A DNA stretch of 64,000 bases from Spirodela intermedia (GCA_902729315.2 LR746272.1:4144037-4208036); one strand, 5' to 3'; shown: positions 1 through 12,754, counted from the first letter of the stretch. Notes: generated by a model not told the origin, from the letters alone. Made by a program: numbers and translations.

Positions 1-514
1 GGTCGCATCTGGCTCCATCCACTAATTTCTCCATAGTTTATTTTTAAATAAATGAATCATAATCTTAAAGGTAGATCATCACCCTAAGTTTCATATCCCT
101 AATGTATTGCTCTCAATATTTCTAGAGAAATATAGATTTTAGCATGTACTAATAAACGTAATTGAAATGTCCTAATAAGACATTAAAATTGAAAATTTTC
201 CTAAATAATGCACCCAAGCAATAATAAACGTGGACTTTATTCATTAATCTAGGGAAACATAAGCTTCACCTAGATATGAATGCATTATAGTTTCATTCAA
301 AAAGCTCTGAAATCAATTTCCAAGCTTTATTTTCTGTCATTGGGGCCTTTAGATCCTAGGTTGGTTGACTTTGTATGCCCCGACTGTCCGTAGTACGAGA
401 AATAGAAGGAACCCCGCCGGTGCAGATGCTGAAAACCCAAGACACTTAGGCTTAAACCTCTTGAGGAGAAAAAAAACTTTAAAAAATTACTCGAATTTGG
501 TGTCAAACAAACCC

Positions 515-555
<41 letters not shown>

Positions 556-584
556 CCATGGCTTCTTCGTCCTGCATGGCGTCC
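1..584. other. AT-rich intergenic flank with GA microsatellite
   Basis: No coding region is recognisable here. The stretch is AT-rich and ends in a (GA)n tract at about 519-553, directly beyond the 3' end of the minus-strand hyccin-like gene. It may hold that gene's 3' UTR or an unrecognised last exon. A possible acceptor lies near 450 on the minus strand, but the sequence after it does not read as a familiar hyccin tail. Confidence 0.5.
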
Positions 585-1865
585 TCATGTCCTCACCCGG
601 GTTGCCATCGCCATGGAGGCTGCTTTCCTCGCTCTGTCGTCCAACTGGATGAGACTGCGAGAGGCCAAGATTGCTTGGGGGATGAGATCACGCGAAGCCC
701 GGGCGTAGACGCAGCGCACTGCAACAGACGCTGCGTCCCTGACCTCTGGCGGATTCGCCGGAGCCAGCAAACAGTGCCCCAAGATCCTCAGCAACGGTTG
801 CAGAAGCTCCCCTGTCAGTGGAACCCAAAGGCCCCCTGAACCGCCGCCATCGTCCCCATCTTCGATTTCAGACCTGCCCATCTCCTCCTCGCAACCTCTG
901 GTCTCGTCTTCTTCACCTTTGAACAGCGAAGATCCAGGCCTAGTGTTGGAACTCCGATCTAGCTGATCGAGATAGTTGGGGAAGGAGCGGCGCTGGTCGG
1001 CCCAGGAAGCAGCAAATTCGCATAGATCCAGCTTGGAGGGGGAGGGCATGAGGGAAATCTTCTTGAAGTAGCAATCTAGGGCGACGGCGGCTATGGAGGC
1101 CCTCACTGTTGCCTTAACAGCGATCTGAGGCTCCAGAGGAGGGGACAGGATCCGCACTGTCGGCTGGGGGGGCGCGGCGGCTGGCCCTTCCGGCGACCGC
1201 CCTCCTCCAATGGCGGAGCTACTGGGTGGCGACGGCTTGCTGTAGAGCGACGGCGCCGACAGATCGGGGACGCGGAACAGGAGCGGCTCGCCGCCTCGGG
1301 CCTTGGCCTCCGCCGCGTAGAGAGAGAGGAGGACGGCCTCGAAGCCGGCGAGGGAGCAGGCGGCGCCGGCGCCGGCGATGCGGGAGAGGTATATTCCGGC
1401 AACGAGGGGGACGAAGGAGAGAACGAAGAGGCGCAGGTTCGGGTCGGGGGACTGGTAGGTCTCGTAGAGCCACCGGCAGAGGGGGTCGTCGCCGGCGCCG
1501 GAGGAAGGCCCTGCGAGCGCAGCGGAGACGGCGCTGTAGCCGTCGCCGAAGCTGAGAAGGGAGCGAGCGGGGCGGTCGGAGTCGGCGACGGCGTCAAGGG
1601 TGGCGGCGGAGGGGGAGGGAGGGAGGAGGGCGGCGAGGGTTCGGATGCGGGAACGGGCCCGGGCGATGGACTCTAGCCATGACTGCATCGGGTTACAGCT
1701 GCTAGGGTTAGAGTCGGAGATGGCGGGGCTCGGCGTTTGGAGGGGGCGGTGATGGGCGGAGGAGGAGTCCGCATGGCGGCTGTTGGGGATGGAGGGCGGC
1801 GGAGACTCCATCGGCTGCCGTGGATCAGGTGAACTGTGGAATAATCCTGCGGTCTCCGTCTGCAT
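585..1865 (-). CDS. Hyccin/FAM126-family protein (plant PI4-kinase complex scaffold)
   Basis: A 426-residue single-exon reading frame. Residues about 125-170 hold the family hallmark, including GDDPLCRWLYETYQ and LRLFVLSFVPL, and the C-terminal third has VPQ/IPQAILASRSLI-type helices. Hyccin in animals is a subunit of the plasma-membrane phosphatidylinositol 4-kinase complex with EFR3 and TTC7; plants have homologues, and the same role is inferred here. The N-terminus is low-complexity (Ser/Pro). Start candidates are 1865 (MQTET) and 1811 (MESPPP), and conservation does not decide between them. The frame ends shortly after CGG|GTGAGG (597/596), a good phase-0 splice donor, so the last three codons may be intronic and a short terminal exon may lie below 585. 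Family assignment is confident; the exact C-terminus is not. Confidence 0.8.
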   Translation of the reverse strand: MQTETAGLFHSSPDPRQPMESPPPSIPNSRHADSSSAHHRPLQTPSPAISDSNPSSCNPMQSWLESIARARSRIRTLAALLPPSPSAATLDAVADSDRPARSLLSFGDGYSAVSAALAGPSSGAGDDPLCRWLYETYQSPDPNLRLFVLSFVPLVAGIYLSRIAGAGAACSLAGFEAVLLSLYAAEAKARGGEPLLFRVPDLSAPSLYSKPSPPSSSAIGGGRSPEGPAAAPPQPTVRILSPPLEPQIAVKATVRASIAAVALDCYFKKISLMPSPSKLDLCEFAASWADQRRSFPNYLDQLDRSSNTRPGSSLFKGEEDETRGCEEEMGRSEIEDGDDGGGSGGLWVPLTGELLQPLLRILGHCLLAPANPPEVRDAASVAVRCVYARASRDLIPQAILASRSLIQLDDRARKAASMAMATRVRT

Positions 1866-4800
1866 GTCCGACGACTCAGTTTACTTTCCTCACCCACCCT
1901 CAGCTTTTTAAAGTAAAGAGGCGATGCGATAATAGATTACGTCATCCCATGCAGTTTTAGCACCACTTTCACGGACCCACCCAACATCATTATGACTCAT
2001 AAAATATGATTAATCATCCAAATTATTCAAATAATTAATGGGAATATCTAAGCCAAACATCATAGTAGGTCAATTCTCTCTTTCGTTTCTTCTTGGTTTC
2101 GGTCTCTAATTCATCATAAATTGAGGTAACCTAAGAAAATTTTCTGTTATAATATATGGAAACTATTTTATAATTGATAAATAATGGGTTAAACAAGTTT
2201 TCAAACGCTTTTGCTTTTTAAGAGTATATTGAAAATTAAGTTAATGTAGAGTGGAATCTCCCCTTTATTGTTGGAAGAATCAAATAGCTAATTTTCCAAA
2301 AGGTAGTTCAAATCAATAATATACTCTTTTTATAGTCACTAAATCACCTTTTATATTTCTTTTTAGTGCTAATTTGCATTATTATAACAATTTTATTATA
2401 TGGTATCTTGGTCACTTTGAGCATACTCTCTTTTTTCAAGTATTTTGCTTGCTTCATGTGATGTGAATCAACTCACTTCCTAGAAGAAAGGGAAAACTAC
2501 TTTGTAAAATAATAAACCTGATTAAAGTTTAAAAATATGATAATATTAATAAGTAATGTTTATTATATTAGCAATGTGCAATTATGATTATTATATTTTT
2601 TACATGATTTCATGCTCATTATGATTGTAAAAACTATTGTTACCAAGTGAGTCTAGTCAAGAGTCAACTCACTTCTAGAAAATAGGACAAGAAAATACAT
2701 AGCATAGTAAAACAATATTTTTTATTAAAAAAATTATATTGAGAGTTTATAAATATATTGAACAAATATTTTTATAGCGTTTGGAAAAGTCCTATGTGAT
2801 GTTGAGGTTGACTACAAGTCCATCATTTTTATTTTGTTATTTATGAAAGGAGTTGACTCTTTTTATCAAAACTATCCACTTCCTACTAGAAATTAAAATA
2901 AAAAACCTGCAAGTAATAAAACCCAAACGAGTAAGATATTTTATTTATAATCTATTCAATACATACTTACCACGATACCATTCTGAGATATTTCACACCA
3001 TGAATAGAAAAGTGATCTTAATAATTGAGTTCAATTCATGAGTTATCTCCTTTTTGTGGGAAAAAAATTGTAGTAAATCTCATAATTACATAATGTAACC
3101 TAAAGTGTGAAGGAGAAAAAGCCCAAAACTAAAGACCTAGTTGTAAATAATATAATATTAATAGAGGGTCCGAAATTTTATTGGGCCAAACTAAAGTCTG
3201 AGAAGACTAAGGCAAACTTGGTTTTCTGGAGATCATTTAATTTTTGCTTTCTATTTATCTTGTCTCAAAAACTATTTTTATTATATTTCAAGGTCTATTT
3301 CTTACTTAGGGAGTTTCCCACCTCCCTTTTAAGCTTATATAAATGCCTAAAATTATAACTCATAAGAAATCTTTGAAGTATCATGGGTTTTTGCTTATGA
3401 GAAGTTATCTCCTCTTTACTTTTAGATTCGTGTTATTTGTGTATTCATACAAAGCCATTTGATCATATAGATTAAAGGTCGCATCTCTCAACAAGTCCTT
3501 ATAAATTTAAGGTGTAGAAGTTGTTCATTTGGGATTCATAATGTAATTTATTTATCAAGTTTCATACTTTATGAATTTAAAATCAGATCTTACTATCTTT
3601 TACATCAACAAGGAATCATCATATCATCCTTTTCAAGAGTTATAATTTTTCTAGTATTAAAAATATTTTATCATTCTATATATTTTGTTAACATCAAAAT
3701 TAGAAAATCTCCAAAAACTAATATATTAATATATATCATTTTATTTTAAAATTTGAGTCCTAGCCAAGCTACTAACATTGAGCTATTGATGCCCATCACA
3801 TAAGAACAATATGAGCCTTGTGTACTTTATAAAAACAACTATGTATCCAGATGTCCCTTAACACTCAAATTGACCTTTGTGTAAAACCCAAAATTAGCAC
3901 AAGTGGGCTACTTGGGCTACCACCTCTCAGTTAATAGATGTGATGTAGCCTAGAAACTATTGTAAAATGAGAAATCGAAGGTTTTTGACTCAAGTGGAGG
4001 AACTAATAAGATTTGTGTCAAAAAGGCTAAAAAGTAATAGAATCAAATGTAATGAAGTTTTAGACCAACCCAAGTGAATCAAAGACTCAAGAGATGTGAA
4101 GACTATATTTTACCCAAATTCAACTTCAAATGACCCACTAAGAGATTTAGTCACATGTTTAATGAGTCTAAATCTAAAAATTCTCACATTTTATTCATGT
4201 AAAATAATCCTTCTATTTTGTTTAGGGTGTTCCTATTTCTTAGGGACCTTCTAACATGACCTTTCTTTTTCATAAGAAGGTTTAATTTATTTTCTTCTCC
4301 TTATTTTCTAAGAACATAATTTTTTTTTTCCCCTTTCGAGGTTAGCCATAATTAACTTTTGACCTATAAATAGTCCCCCCTTGTAGCCTTAAGAAGACAT
4401 ATTTTTATTAATCAATTTCAAGTTCCCTTCTTTTTTAGAGGTTCTAACCTGCTATTAGTGGATTCCAATATCCTTGTAGACTAAGGGAGCCATCTTCATT
4501 CTATGGATTCAGGGCAAGGAGTTTTTCAATTAAGACACTTTATAGATTCAAGGTCACAATTTTGCTTTCAGAGTACACAGTCAAAGCTGAAATGTGATCA
4601 AGTTATTAATTCTTCAATTTTTCACTAAGTCAAAATGTCCACCCACTCTATATAAATTGATGAATTAGAACAAAAATCAAGATATTTATTCAATAAATAT
4701 GTGCAATGCATGATAAAGGCTTTTCTTGAATAAAACTTAACCCTTAGCATTTTATGAAATTTATTCTTAAATCCCTCAAAAGGTATCCTCTTATTTTTAG

Positions 4801-5282
4801 CATTTTGATTACATCCTAACTTAGGAGAACTGAAAGCAAGACCTTTAGTCAAATAATAGTTAAGTTGGATAATTTATTAACATATCCTCCAGAAGATATC
4901 CTCTAATCTTTTAACATTCCATTATATTGAAGATAAAGAAGCTCCCTTTGATGGCTTTTACTTAGTTAAATGGTTACTCATGTTTTATATGATTAGTCAT
5001 AAATCCTCAAAAAATATCTTCTTACATTATGATCTAAAATCAAAAAACATACTCAAAGAAGTCTCGCATCATTTAACATAACACATTAGATTATTTGACT
5101 ATTATTAAAAAAAACTTGGCGCTGATGTGGCCAACCAATGTTGGATGATGTTGATACAGCCTTAGTCCAGTGACCCATAGCCTTAGTCCAATGACAAACC
5201 AACGGTGGATGATGTTGATACTTGATTTGGGTAAGGTACAAAAGAGAGAGGGAGAGAGGGAGAGAGGGATGGAGGGAGGGCG

Positions 5283-5322
<40 letters not shown>

Positions 5323-5559
5323 TCTCTCACCTTCTTCAGAATATGTGGCGACTGTACATTACATAGGAGTTTGGCGAATTTGCCATAAGATGTTGGGATG
5401 AGCTGCCCATGAACTAATTTGCCATCTGTATTTTTGGTATACCAAAAAAAATGAAAAGTTCACAAATATTTATTTACCCAGGGGACGCAGAAGATTTGTG
5501 CAATCCTTAAATTCCACCGCTTTACTGCAATCCAATTAGGGCGTCAAATGGACGGACGT

Positions 5560-5590
<31 letters not shown>

Positions 5591-7229
5591 CGCCGGAGGC
5601 TCTCTTTCTCCGGTCGCTTTTGTCGTATGGGGTGAAGACGAGGAAGGCATTTTGTGGGCTCCACAGCCTCGACCGCCGCCCCCCACGGTGGGGGCAGGGC
5701 GGCCGCTGGGCGCCCCACGTCACAGGGCCGCGCCATAGGAATCCCACGTCACGTGAGCGGCTGAGCGAGAATCATGCCTAGCCATCCACCACGCTGCGAA
5801 AAAGTGTGGGTCTCCATCCCTCTCTCTCTCTCTCTCTCTCTCTCCCTCTCTCTCTCCCTCCCTCTTTCTCTCTCCCCCCTTCTCATTCTCACTCCCTTTA
5901 ATCTCTTCATGTTTGTAGAATGTGGGGGAGAGAGTCGGAGTGCAAAGAAGAAGAGAGAAGAACAGCACTTTAAAGCCCAATATTTGGGGAAACTATGATT
6001 TTATAAGAAATCCAACTCTTTTACTTCATCATCACCCACTAAATTTAATGAAAAAAGCCACAAGTTCGCTATATATCCTAATTAAAAATTACGTACATAA
6101 TCAACAAACAGAACTCAAATCAGATTTAGAGACCAGAAATATAAATATACGGTATTTATGACTAATAATTACTTTTAAAAATATATAAACTAAATAATTT
6201 AATTTCAAAGGATTTTAAACCAATCTTGTTTAAAAATCATCCCCCTTCCCCCATACTATATGATGTGGCTGTTAATTGAGGTGTTTAACGAGATCTATCC
6301 ACCAAGGGAACAATAATAATGGCAAAAAAATGACAAGGGAAGCAAACTCCATTATTAAAATTTCCATGTTAAACCTCTATTATTATGATCCACATCGACT
6401 AACACTATTTTCCCCTAAAGTGAGGATTTTTAGTCCAATATCAACCTTTCATGAATTTAATTTTATTCATTAAAGATTATGTTTTCCATACCATTAAACT
6501 GAAAGCATGCTAACTTTGCAAAATCACTAACATTCAACATCAATGATAAGTAAACCCCAATTGATGCTTTTGACTTATGTCTTTAGTTGCAGAAAGTGGG
6601 CCACGACTTAATCAACTATAATTTGTTATGCTATAGGCTTACAAGCTATAGTGAGCATAGAAGATCTCTAGCTTACCACCCTTTGGATCTAGTGTGAAAC
6701 AAGATAATTAATTTCTCATTCATAAAAAATACCGGAAAATTAAATTAAATAAAAACAGCCATATATCATACTATTAAGATCATTTATTGTGCAAAATCTT
6801 GATAGAAAGTAATTTTATTCTAAGATGTCTGACATATCAAGGATCTCAAAAAGAATCAGTATTTCTCTCTTATGAGATGTAATTCATCCATAGTTGAGTT
6901 GACATATTGCATGTACTCATTGGCATCAACATAATAATGCACACATAGGTAAATGGATCCGCCAAGGCATGACAACATGCAGCATGCAATGACATGTGAT
7001 TAGGCATGCAGTGTGTGATAATGGCAAAGAGACGTTAATGGGATGTGCTCATAAACCTTTCATCAAGGCTAAAAAAACTAGCCATGAATCTCCTTGGTAC
7101 ATTATGTAAATTTGACATCTCAAATGATTGGTTACATTATGTCCCCTTATGCTCCACATTTTAAGCAGTCCTATCAAGGATTAGGGTGCGGCTAATCTTT
7201 AGGGGCAAGGTAGGGTCAAGCTACAAAGG

Positions 7230-7272
<43 letters not shown>

Positions 7273-7400
7273 CTGATACATGGTGGGTGTGGGCCATTCA
7301 AGTAGCAAGAAAAATGGATTTTAGGTTTCCAAATTAAATAATTTGCTTTACCCAACTCTAAATTAAGCCCAACTTTTTCGTAAATTAATTTCAGGCTCGA
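1866..7400. other. AT-rich intergenic region with several GA/CT tracts
   Basis: Nothing in this 5.5 kb reads as a gene. Short reading frames here are either AT-rich and featureless or encoded by simple repeats (Arg-Glu or Ser-Leu runs). GA/CT tracts lie at about 5287-5318, 5560-5587, 5821-5847 and 7234-7271. A GC-rich island of about 230 bp (5590-5815) lies between one (GA)n and one (CT)n tract. The proximal part (1866-2050) is presumably the promoter and 5' UTR of the hyccin-like gene. Confidence 0.5.
5560..5847. repeat. (GA)n and (CT)n tracts in inverted arrangement around a GC-rich island
   Basis: A (GA)n tract at 5560-5587 and a (CT)n tract at 5821-5847 face each other across about 230 bp of GC-rich DNA. 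The single strand could form a stem. No protein is supported in between. Confidence 0.7.
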
Positions 7401-9167
7401 CACTCAAGTCGGGCCAGGCTGAGCCCAACCAGAGACACGCCTGGCCCGTTGATAGCCTTGTGAGCTGCAATGGAATCCTCTCTTCAAATAAATACCATAC
7501 GCAAGGGATTCATTATTAAGACATGGGGTCCATGCTTAATGACGTCACCAATTGCGCAGACACCATCTGCACGTGTACGGTGCGATATTGGATCGAATTC
7601 CACGTAATCCACCCAGATGTATCAAAAAGACCTAGGCCCATTTCCATCATCTGTTGGTCTATTGGATGAACGGTCAGATGACATCCTTGGGGTTCATCCG
7701 ACGGCAGCCGACTAGATTGTGAGGTCCGTGATGGGCTTTTATCCCTCTTGTCATGTGGCTCCCGCGATGTGGGCGAGTTCCTTTCCAGGGCCCTTCCCCT
7801 TCTCGGCCTACCTGGCCTGCCACTGTGACCCCCCAAGAACAAGAGAGAGAATGAGCTAGAGAGAAGGACGTGCGGTGGGTCCCAACTGTAGAACCATTTT
7901 AAGTGGCCATGTCAGTGCCAGCGGCTAATGGGTCCATCTCTCTCCTACCCGTTAATATGCTTTACTCTCTCTCTCTCTCTCTAAAAATGTGACGGTGGGC
8001 CTGTAAAGCGACTTGCCGCCAATGGGCAAGTTGGGAGGTGCGGGCCCAGCACGGGGAGGGGCGAGGCCCGCCGTTGGTGGGCCCAGAAGCCACCCACCCC
8101 CAACACTTTTCCTTCGGTGTTAAGACCGCGTCCCCGTCAGCAGCCCACTAGAACGGGCCCAGATTGGGCGGCTGACGGGGTGGGGCTCACATTGGTCGTA
8201 TTCAATGGGGGGGCATCGGTGACACACCAATCAAAGGAAGCGTCCCCGGTGTGGGCCTGGTCAGGCAGGAATCTCCACTGTGTGATTGATGGGCCGGGCC
8301 CACGTTTATAATTAAAAACAAATCGCGCCGCAACGTGGCTCCACTGCTGGCCGTTGGATGCCTGGAGATCGTCGGTGGCGGATTCCGAGTGAGCCCACAG
8401 CCGTCCGATGTGAATCGGACGCCGGCGGATGGCAAGTGGGGAGTGGAGGGGCAAGAGCCAAGTCTCCACGTCTCAGCCAGCAGCGGCGGCTCCTCAGGCA
8501 CTGGGAGGTCCTTTCTGTGATGGGCAACCGGCCGCAGCCGGTTTCCGGTTCAGATGGTCCGACACGGTCCCCGACCCGGGGGTTGTACTGACAACGGGAC
8601 AAAATAGTTCTAGCCACCTTATTTGAGCATAAGCGAACTGTCACCGCTGTACGTGAATAAAACCGTACTCCGATAATTGGTAACGAGCCACACGCATGTT
8701 TCCCATGAAATAAATAAATAAGGAAAATCGACTGATTAACCACCCCTGAGGTTGCGGAGGTAAGCTTACTGTTGCCTGGAAGTCAAGGGAAACCGCGGGG
8801 CGTGGGGGGGGGGGGGTAGGGGTGAGAAAAGGAGATGACGTGGAGTCGCCGGATTCCGATACTCGAACTAACGACTTGGATGCGCCGCCGTGCTATCTTA
8901 TTAGTTCCTCCTCTCTCCCTCTCCCCCCTCCTCTTCTCTCCCCTCCCCCTTTCCTCTTCCTCCCCGGCTCTCCACCGCAGCCGGCGGAGCGCCGCCCAAT
9001 CCACGTACCTACCCTCCTAGAGGAGCATCTCTCTCTCTCTCTCTCTCTCTCTCTGTTCTCAGAAGCCCTCCTCCTTCCTTGGCCGGGAAAGGGGGGGGGG
9101 GGTCTACGTGAAGTTCCTCCTCACTTTCCTTCTGATTCTGGGCTAGGAAGGGAAGGGGGGAGGGAGG
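7401..9167 (+). promoter_or_regulatory. GC-rich upstream region of the FLZ gene with clustered GGGCC(C) motifs
   Basis: Between about 7870 and 8310 the motif TGGGCC/GGGCCC (plant site II / TCP-type element) recurs, for example near 7996, 8041, 8077, 8153, 8251 and 8294. A (CT)n tract at 9030-9053 and CT-rich DNA from 8920 onward look like a 5' UTR leader of the zinc finger gene starting at 9168. A poly-G run lies at about 8807-8817 and another at 9091-9101. Promoter function is inferred from position and motifs only. Overlapping reading frames at 8117-8743 lack any recognisable domain. Confidence 0.4.
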
Positions 9168-10263
9168 ATGCTTCTGGGGAAGAGGCCTCGCCCTCCGATG
9201 AGGAGGACCACCAGCCTGTCGGAGATCACCTTCGACGTTGGAGGGGGCGGAGAGCCGCCCCACGCTGCCGCCGGCAACCCTCCGCCGCCGAGGCATCAAC
9301 GGCCGCCTCCCGCCGTGGGAGGTGCGGACGGCTACATCTGCGGTGGCTACGATAGACGGCAGCAGGCTGCGGCGGCGGCGGCGCCGCCCCCGCAGCCGCC
9401 GTATCACTGGCCGCAGCAGCAGCACCAGGATCAGGGGCCGTCGAATGGACTGGACACGAGGTATCTGGCGTCGATGGTGTCGCCGAGGAACCCGCGGAGG
9501 AACTCCGGGGACTTCGCCGTGGAGCCGGCTCCTTTTCTGAGGACTTGCGGGCTCTGCAAGCGCCGCCTCGGCCCTGGGAAGGACACCTTCATGTACAGGT
9601 GAAACCCTACGCTGGAGCCCTCCGCCATCGCGGTTTCTTCCTCTTCTACCACCGATGGTGGGAACCTCACCTGCATGCTTTGTCGGAAAATTCAGCTGAT
9701 CCTTCAGGAACTGGAACTTCTGGGTTCTTGGGTTTTCTTCGTAGATTTGAACCGTTCCCTTTTATTGTCATGTTTTTGTTAGTCGCCGTATTCGTTGACC
9801 TTTCTGATGGGAATCTGTGAACGAGGATCTTCGTTGACTTTTTTGTATAGGTGTTCTCCTGATCCGATCCTTCTGGTGTAGTTCTTCCACTCATTCCTGC
9901 TGATCTCTTTATTTTCGAGATGCTGCGATTGGAATTAGTTTATTTTGTGATTTCTCTGGTTTATCATGCGGTTACCGTGAATTTATGTTCAGATTCCGAT
10001 AAGAAATCTATGACATTTCCCCCGTGATTGGGAATTTTATTTCTATTTTTTTCTCATCATCCTCCCTCCTCTTCCTCAGGGGTGAGGTCGCCTTTTGCAG
10101 CATGGAGTGTAGGCAGCAGCAGATAACTCTGGACGAGAGGAGGGAGAGGAAGGAGAGGTGCTCCCTTGCTTCCATGAAGAAGGACACGCCGGAGCTTCCC
10201 CAGAGCGCCGCCGCAGCAGAAGCCGCCGCCGCCGCCGACGGCGAGACGGTCGCCGCCGCATGA
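9168..10263 (+). CDS. FCS-like zinc finger (FLZ/DUF581) protein, two exons
   Basis: Exons 9168-9598 and 10080-10263 join in phase 2 (AG|G, Arg) to give 204 residues; the intron is GT-AG. The start fits the common FLZ opening (MLLGKR...RRTTSLSEI). The FLZ domain covers about residues 121-166: Cys127 and Cys130 (CGLC), Cys150 and Cys154 (FCSMEC), then the QQITLDERRER helix. The intron splits the zinc finger right after FMYR. Gly/Pro/Gln-rich low-complexity sequence fills residues 25-95, and the tail is alanine-rich. FLZ proteins are plant-specific adaptors that bind SnRK1 kinase subunits and respond to sugar, ABA and stress; that role is family knowledge. Intact and confident. Confidence 0.93.
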
Positions 10264-11234
10264 GAACGAGGCGGCGGAGACCGGCGGGAGGAACCCCCTC
10301 CCTCTCAGAATCCCTCCCTCCCGAGCTAGCACTAGTAACAGTATGCTTCCTCTACCAGGTGTAACCCCTCCTCACATCTGGTACCCAGCCTCCCCCCCTC
10401 CTTCCTCCTCCCATCTTCTAGTCTTCGATCTCTGAAGAATGAATGAGAAGGAATCTGAAGATCTCCTCCCCCGCTGCATTAAATGTTCTTACGGGGCTGG
10501 CATTTTATGTGGATTCTTCGGCGTTGACTCGCTATCTGGGTCGCCGGGTGCCGGAGGTACTTGGAGGATCGATTATCCCCCGATGTCGAAGAAAGGGTAG
10601 ATCCCCGTGAGGGAAGAGAGAGAAAGGGAGAACGCACATCAAGTCAACACCTTAGATCGGTCGGCCGCAAAATGCCAATTAGGCAAATTGCTCGGGAAAA
10701 AATTAGATTCTGCCATGAAAAAGGAATCTGGGTGGGGATTTATTTATTTGGGTTCTGATGATCGGGGGAATTATCGTGCGGGTTTGATTGATTGAGGTGA
10801 GTAGTCACTCGTGGGTAGTGGGAGCCTCACCTTCGCGGGCAGAGATTGGAGCTCACTGGCCTGTCTGTCTGTCCGTGTGTGTGTGGAGGCTTTCTTTTCC
10901 TTTCCTTTGAATTGTAGCGCGTGGGGCTCGTGATTTGATCCACTGAAGGAAACCACACCCTGCCCATCGTTCACCATCTTAGCTCTCTCTCTCTCGCTCT
11001 CTCGCTCGCTCGCTCCCCAAGAGGAAATCTGGCGGAAAGGAGGAGGAAGCCCCGGGGAGTACCTCTCTCCTTCGCTAGCCGACTGAGGTTGTTCACGAGG
11101 AAGGCTCGTTGTTCGAAAACTAGGGAGCTTTGGAGAGCGCACATCTCTCGCGGTCAGTGTCGAATCCTCTCCAAGCCCAATGAACGGAAGCATGCAGGAT
11201 GGAGGAACAGACTGGGAATTACCCAGAATTTCAG

Positions 11235-11267
<33 letters not shown>

Positions 11268-12054
11268 AGACTCTCTCCCTCCTTTCACATGCCCTGATAT
11301 CTCTCTCTTTGTCTTCAGAGCTCTCTCTATCTCTCTCTCTCTCTTCTCCCAAAGCAGCATTCATCCTTCATTATTGAGCCCTCCCAATTAACAAATCAGG
11401 TTGGTCGTCATCTCTCCCTGTGCATGAGGGAGCTCAGACCACTGAAACAGACAGCTCCCCTCCATTTTTAAACTTGCCCAGAGTGGAAAAAATCATATTA
11501 AAGGGGACGAACAGTAACACCAGCGCCCCCCCGCCCCCCCCCGTTAGGTTTTCTAGGGCGTCTTCTCCAACTGGAGCTGGACTAGGGAACTGGATGACAT
11601 CAAGGCTTCTAATCTGATGATGCTCCATACAGGCCCTCCATACAAAAAACAATACTGTCAAAGCTGGCTAAATTATTGGGGTTCGGCACGTGGGGAGAGC
11701 ACGTGCGCGTGTATTTTTTATTCGACGTACCAACCTAGGTATTGTCAGGTTCCCACGTGCAGGGAACCTACGTCATGGGCCGAGGCCATGCAAGTGGAAG
11801 GCCCATTAACCCCCCCCCCCCACCGGCGTCATATCGTCTGGGTGGAGACCAGACCTTCCACAAACGGAAAGCAAATGGCGGAAGGAGTTGCAGAGGGCAG
11901 AAAACTGCTCCCAAAACCCCAACTTTCTCGTCAACAAGAGCCGTGATCGTCCTGAAGACAAAGGCGGAGGAAGGCCACTGTTTGATCGGAGCCCCAGGCG
12001 AAGAGCAGTCTGAGTCCACGTCATGCATCGCTGGAGGCCGGCGGCGGGGAGCTC
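10264..12054. other. Intergenic region between FLZ and LTPG genes
   Basis: Contains the 3' UTR of the FLZ gene (extent not determined), a (GA)n tract at about 11234-11261 flanked by more CT-rich DNA, short C-runs at about 11527 and 11811-11821, and no supported gene. The long minus-strand reading frame at 10771-11364 is largely repeat-encoded. Confidence 0.5.
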
Positions 12055-12754
12055 TCAGAGGTAGAGACGCATGGCGGCGGCCGCCGCACAGGCGAGGAGC
12101 AGAAATTTGGAGGGCGGCGAGGCCACCGTCGCCGCCTGAGACGGCGGGGAGATGGATTGAGGAGAGGGAGCTGAAACAAGGCCGGGAAATGATTGAAGCG
12201 GCCGTTCACGGCATAAGTGGAGGACCCGGAAGAGAGAGAACAGAAGTACCTGGGGGACTGCCGAGACCTGGAACTGCAGAAACGTCATAGATCCATTCCC
12301 ACTGATCAGCGATGGTCCAGAGAAGAAGAACGAGACGAAGAGGACAACGAGGAAGTCGGACTTAGGTTTTCTCCTTACTCTTGCAGTCGCCGAGGAAGGG
12401 GATTGAGATCCCGCAGGAGGAGGGGAGGGAGAGGGCCCTCGTCATGTTGAGGGCCACCCCGAAGTCGGCGCTGCTCTTGAAACTCTCGCAGAGGCACGAT
12501 GCCTCCGTCTTGACCACCTTCTTCAGCGCCGAGCAGCAGCCTCCCGGCGGCGCCGCCACCCGGCTCCCGTTCTGAACGAAGTCGAGGCAGTCCATCAGGC
12601 CGGCGACAGCGGCGGAGCAGTCGGGGGAGGGCGCCGGCGACGCGCTTGAGGCGGCGGCGGCGCCGCCGCCGCTTTGCCCCCCCGCTACCGCCACCACGCA
12701 AACGAGGGCAAGCATCACCGGAGCATTCCGCCCGCCGCCGGCCATCGACGCCAT
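12055..12754 (-). CDS. GPI-anchored non-specific lipid-transfer protein (LTPG-type), two exons
   Basis: Exon 1 is 12754-12379 and exon 2 is 12170-12055; they join in phase 1 (A|CT, Thr) across a GT-AG intron, giving 163 residues. A signal peptide covers about residues 1-26. The eight-cysteine lipid-transfer motif follows: Cys in PDC, MDC, GGCC, the CLC pair, SSC and GDC. The second exon encodes a Ser/Pro-rich linker and a hydrophobic tail (FLLLACAAAAAM) typical of a GPI-attachment signal. Reading exon 1 alone would stop at KSKEKT and lose the anchor. LTPGs sit on the outer plasma membrane and take part in cuticular lipid export or wall functions; the specific role is unknown. Tandem neighbour of the gene at 13394-14185, same strand and same intron position. 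Confidence 0.88.

Noticed and set aside
8117-8743. Overlapping frames on both strands, the longest 143 codons (minus)
   Set aside because: GC-rich non-coding DNA gives open frames by chance; no domain, no splice logic, and frames on both strands compete.
8822-9355. 177-codon plus-strand frame overlapping the FLZ start
   Set aside because: Low-complexity Pro/Ser/Leu from CT repeats, in a different frame from the conserved FLZ protein.
10771-11364. 197-codon minus-strand frame
   Set aside because: Mostly (GA)n-encoded Arg/Glu/Ser/Leu runs; no conserved segment.
11742-12290. 182-codon plus-strand frame
   Set aside because: Antisense to exon 2 and the intron of the LTPG gene; no domain.
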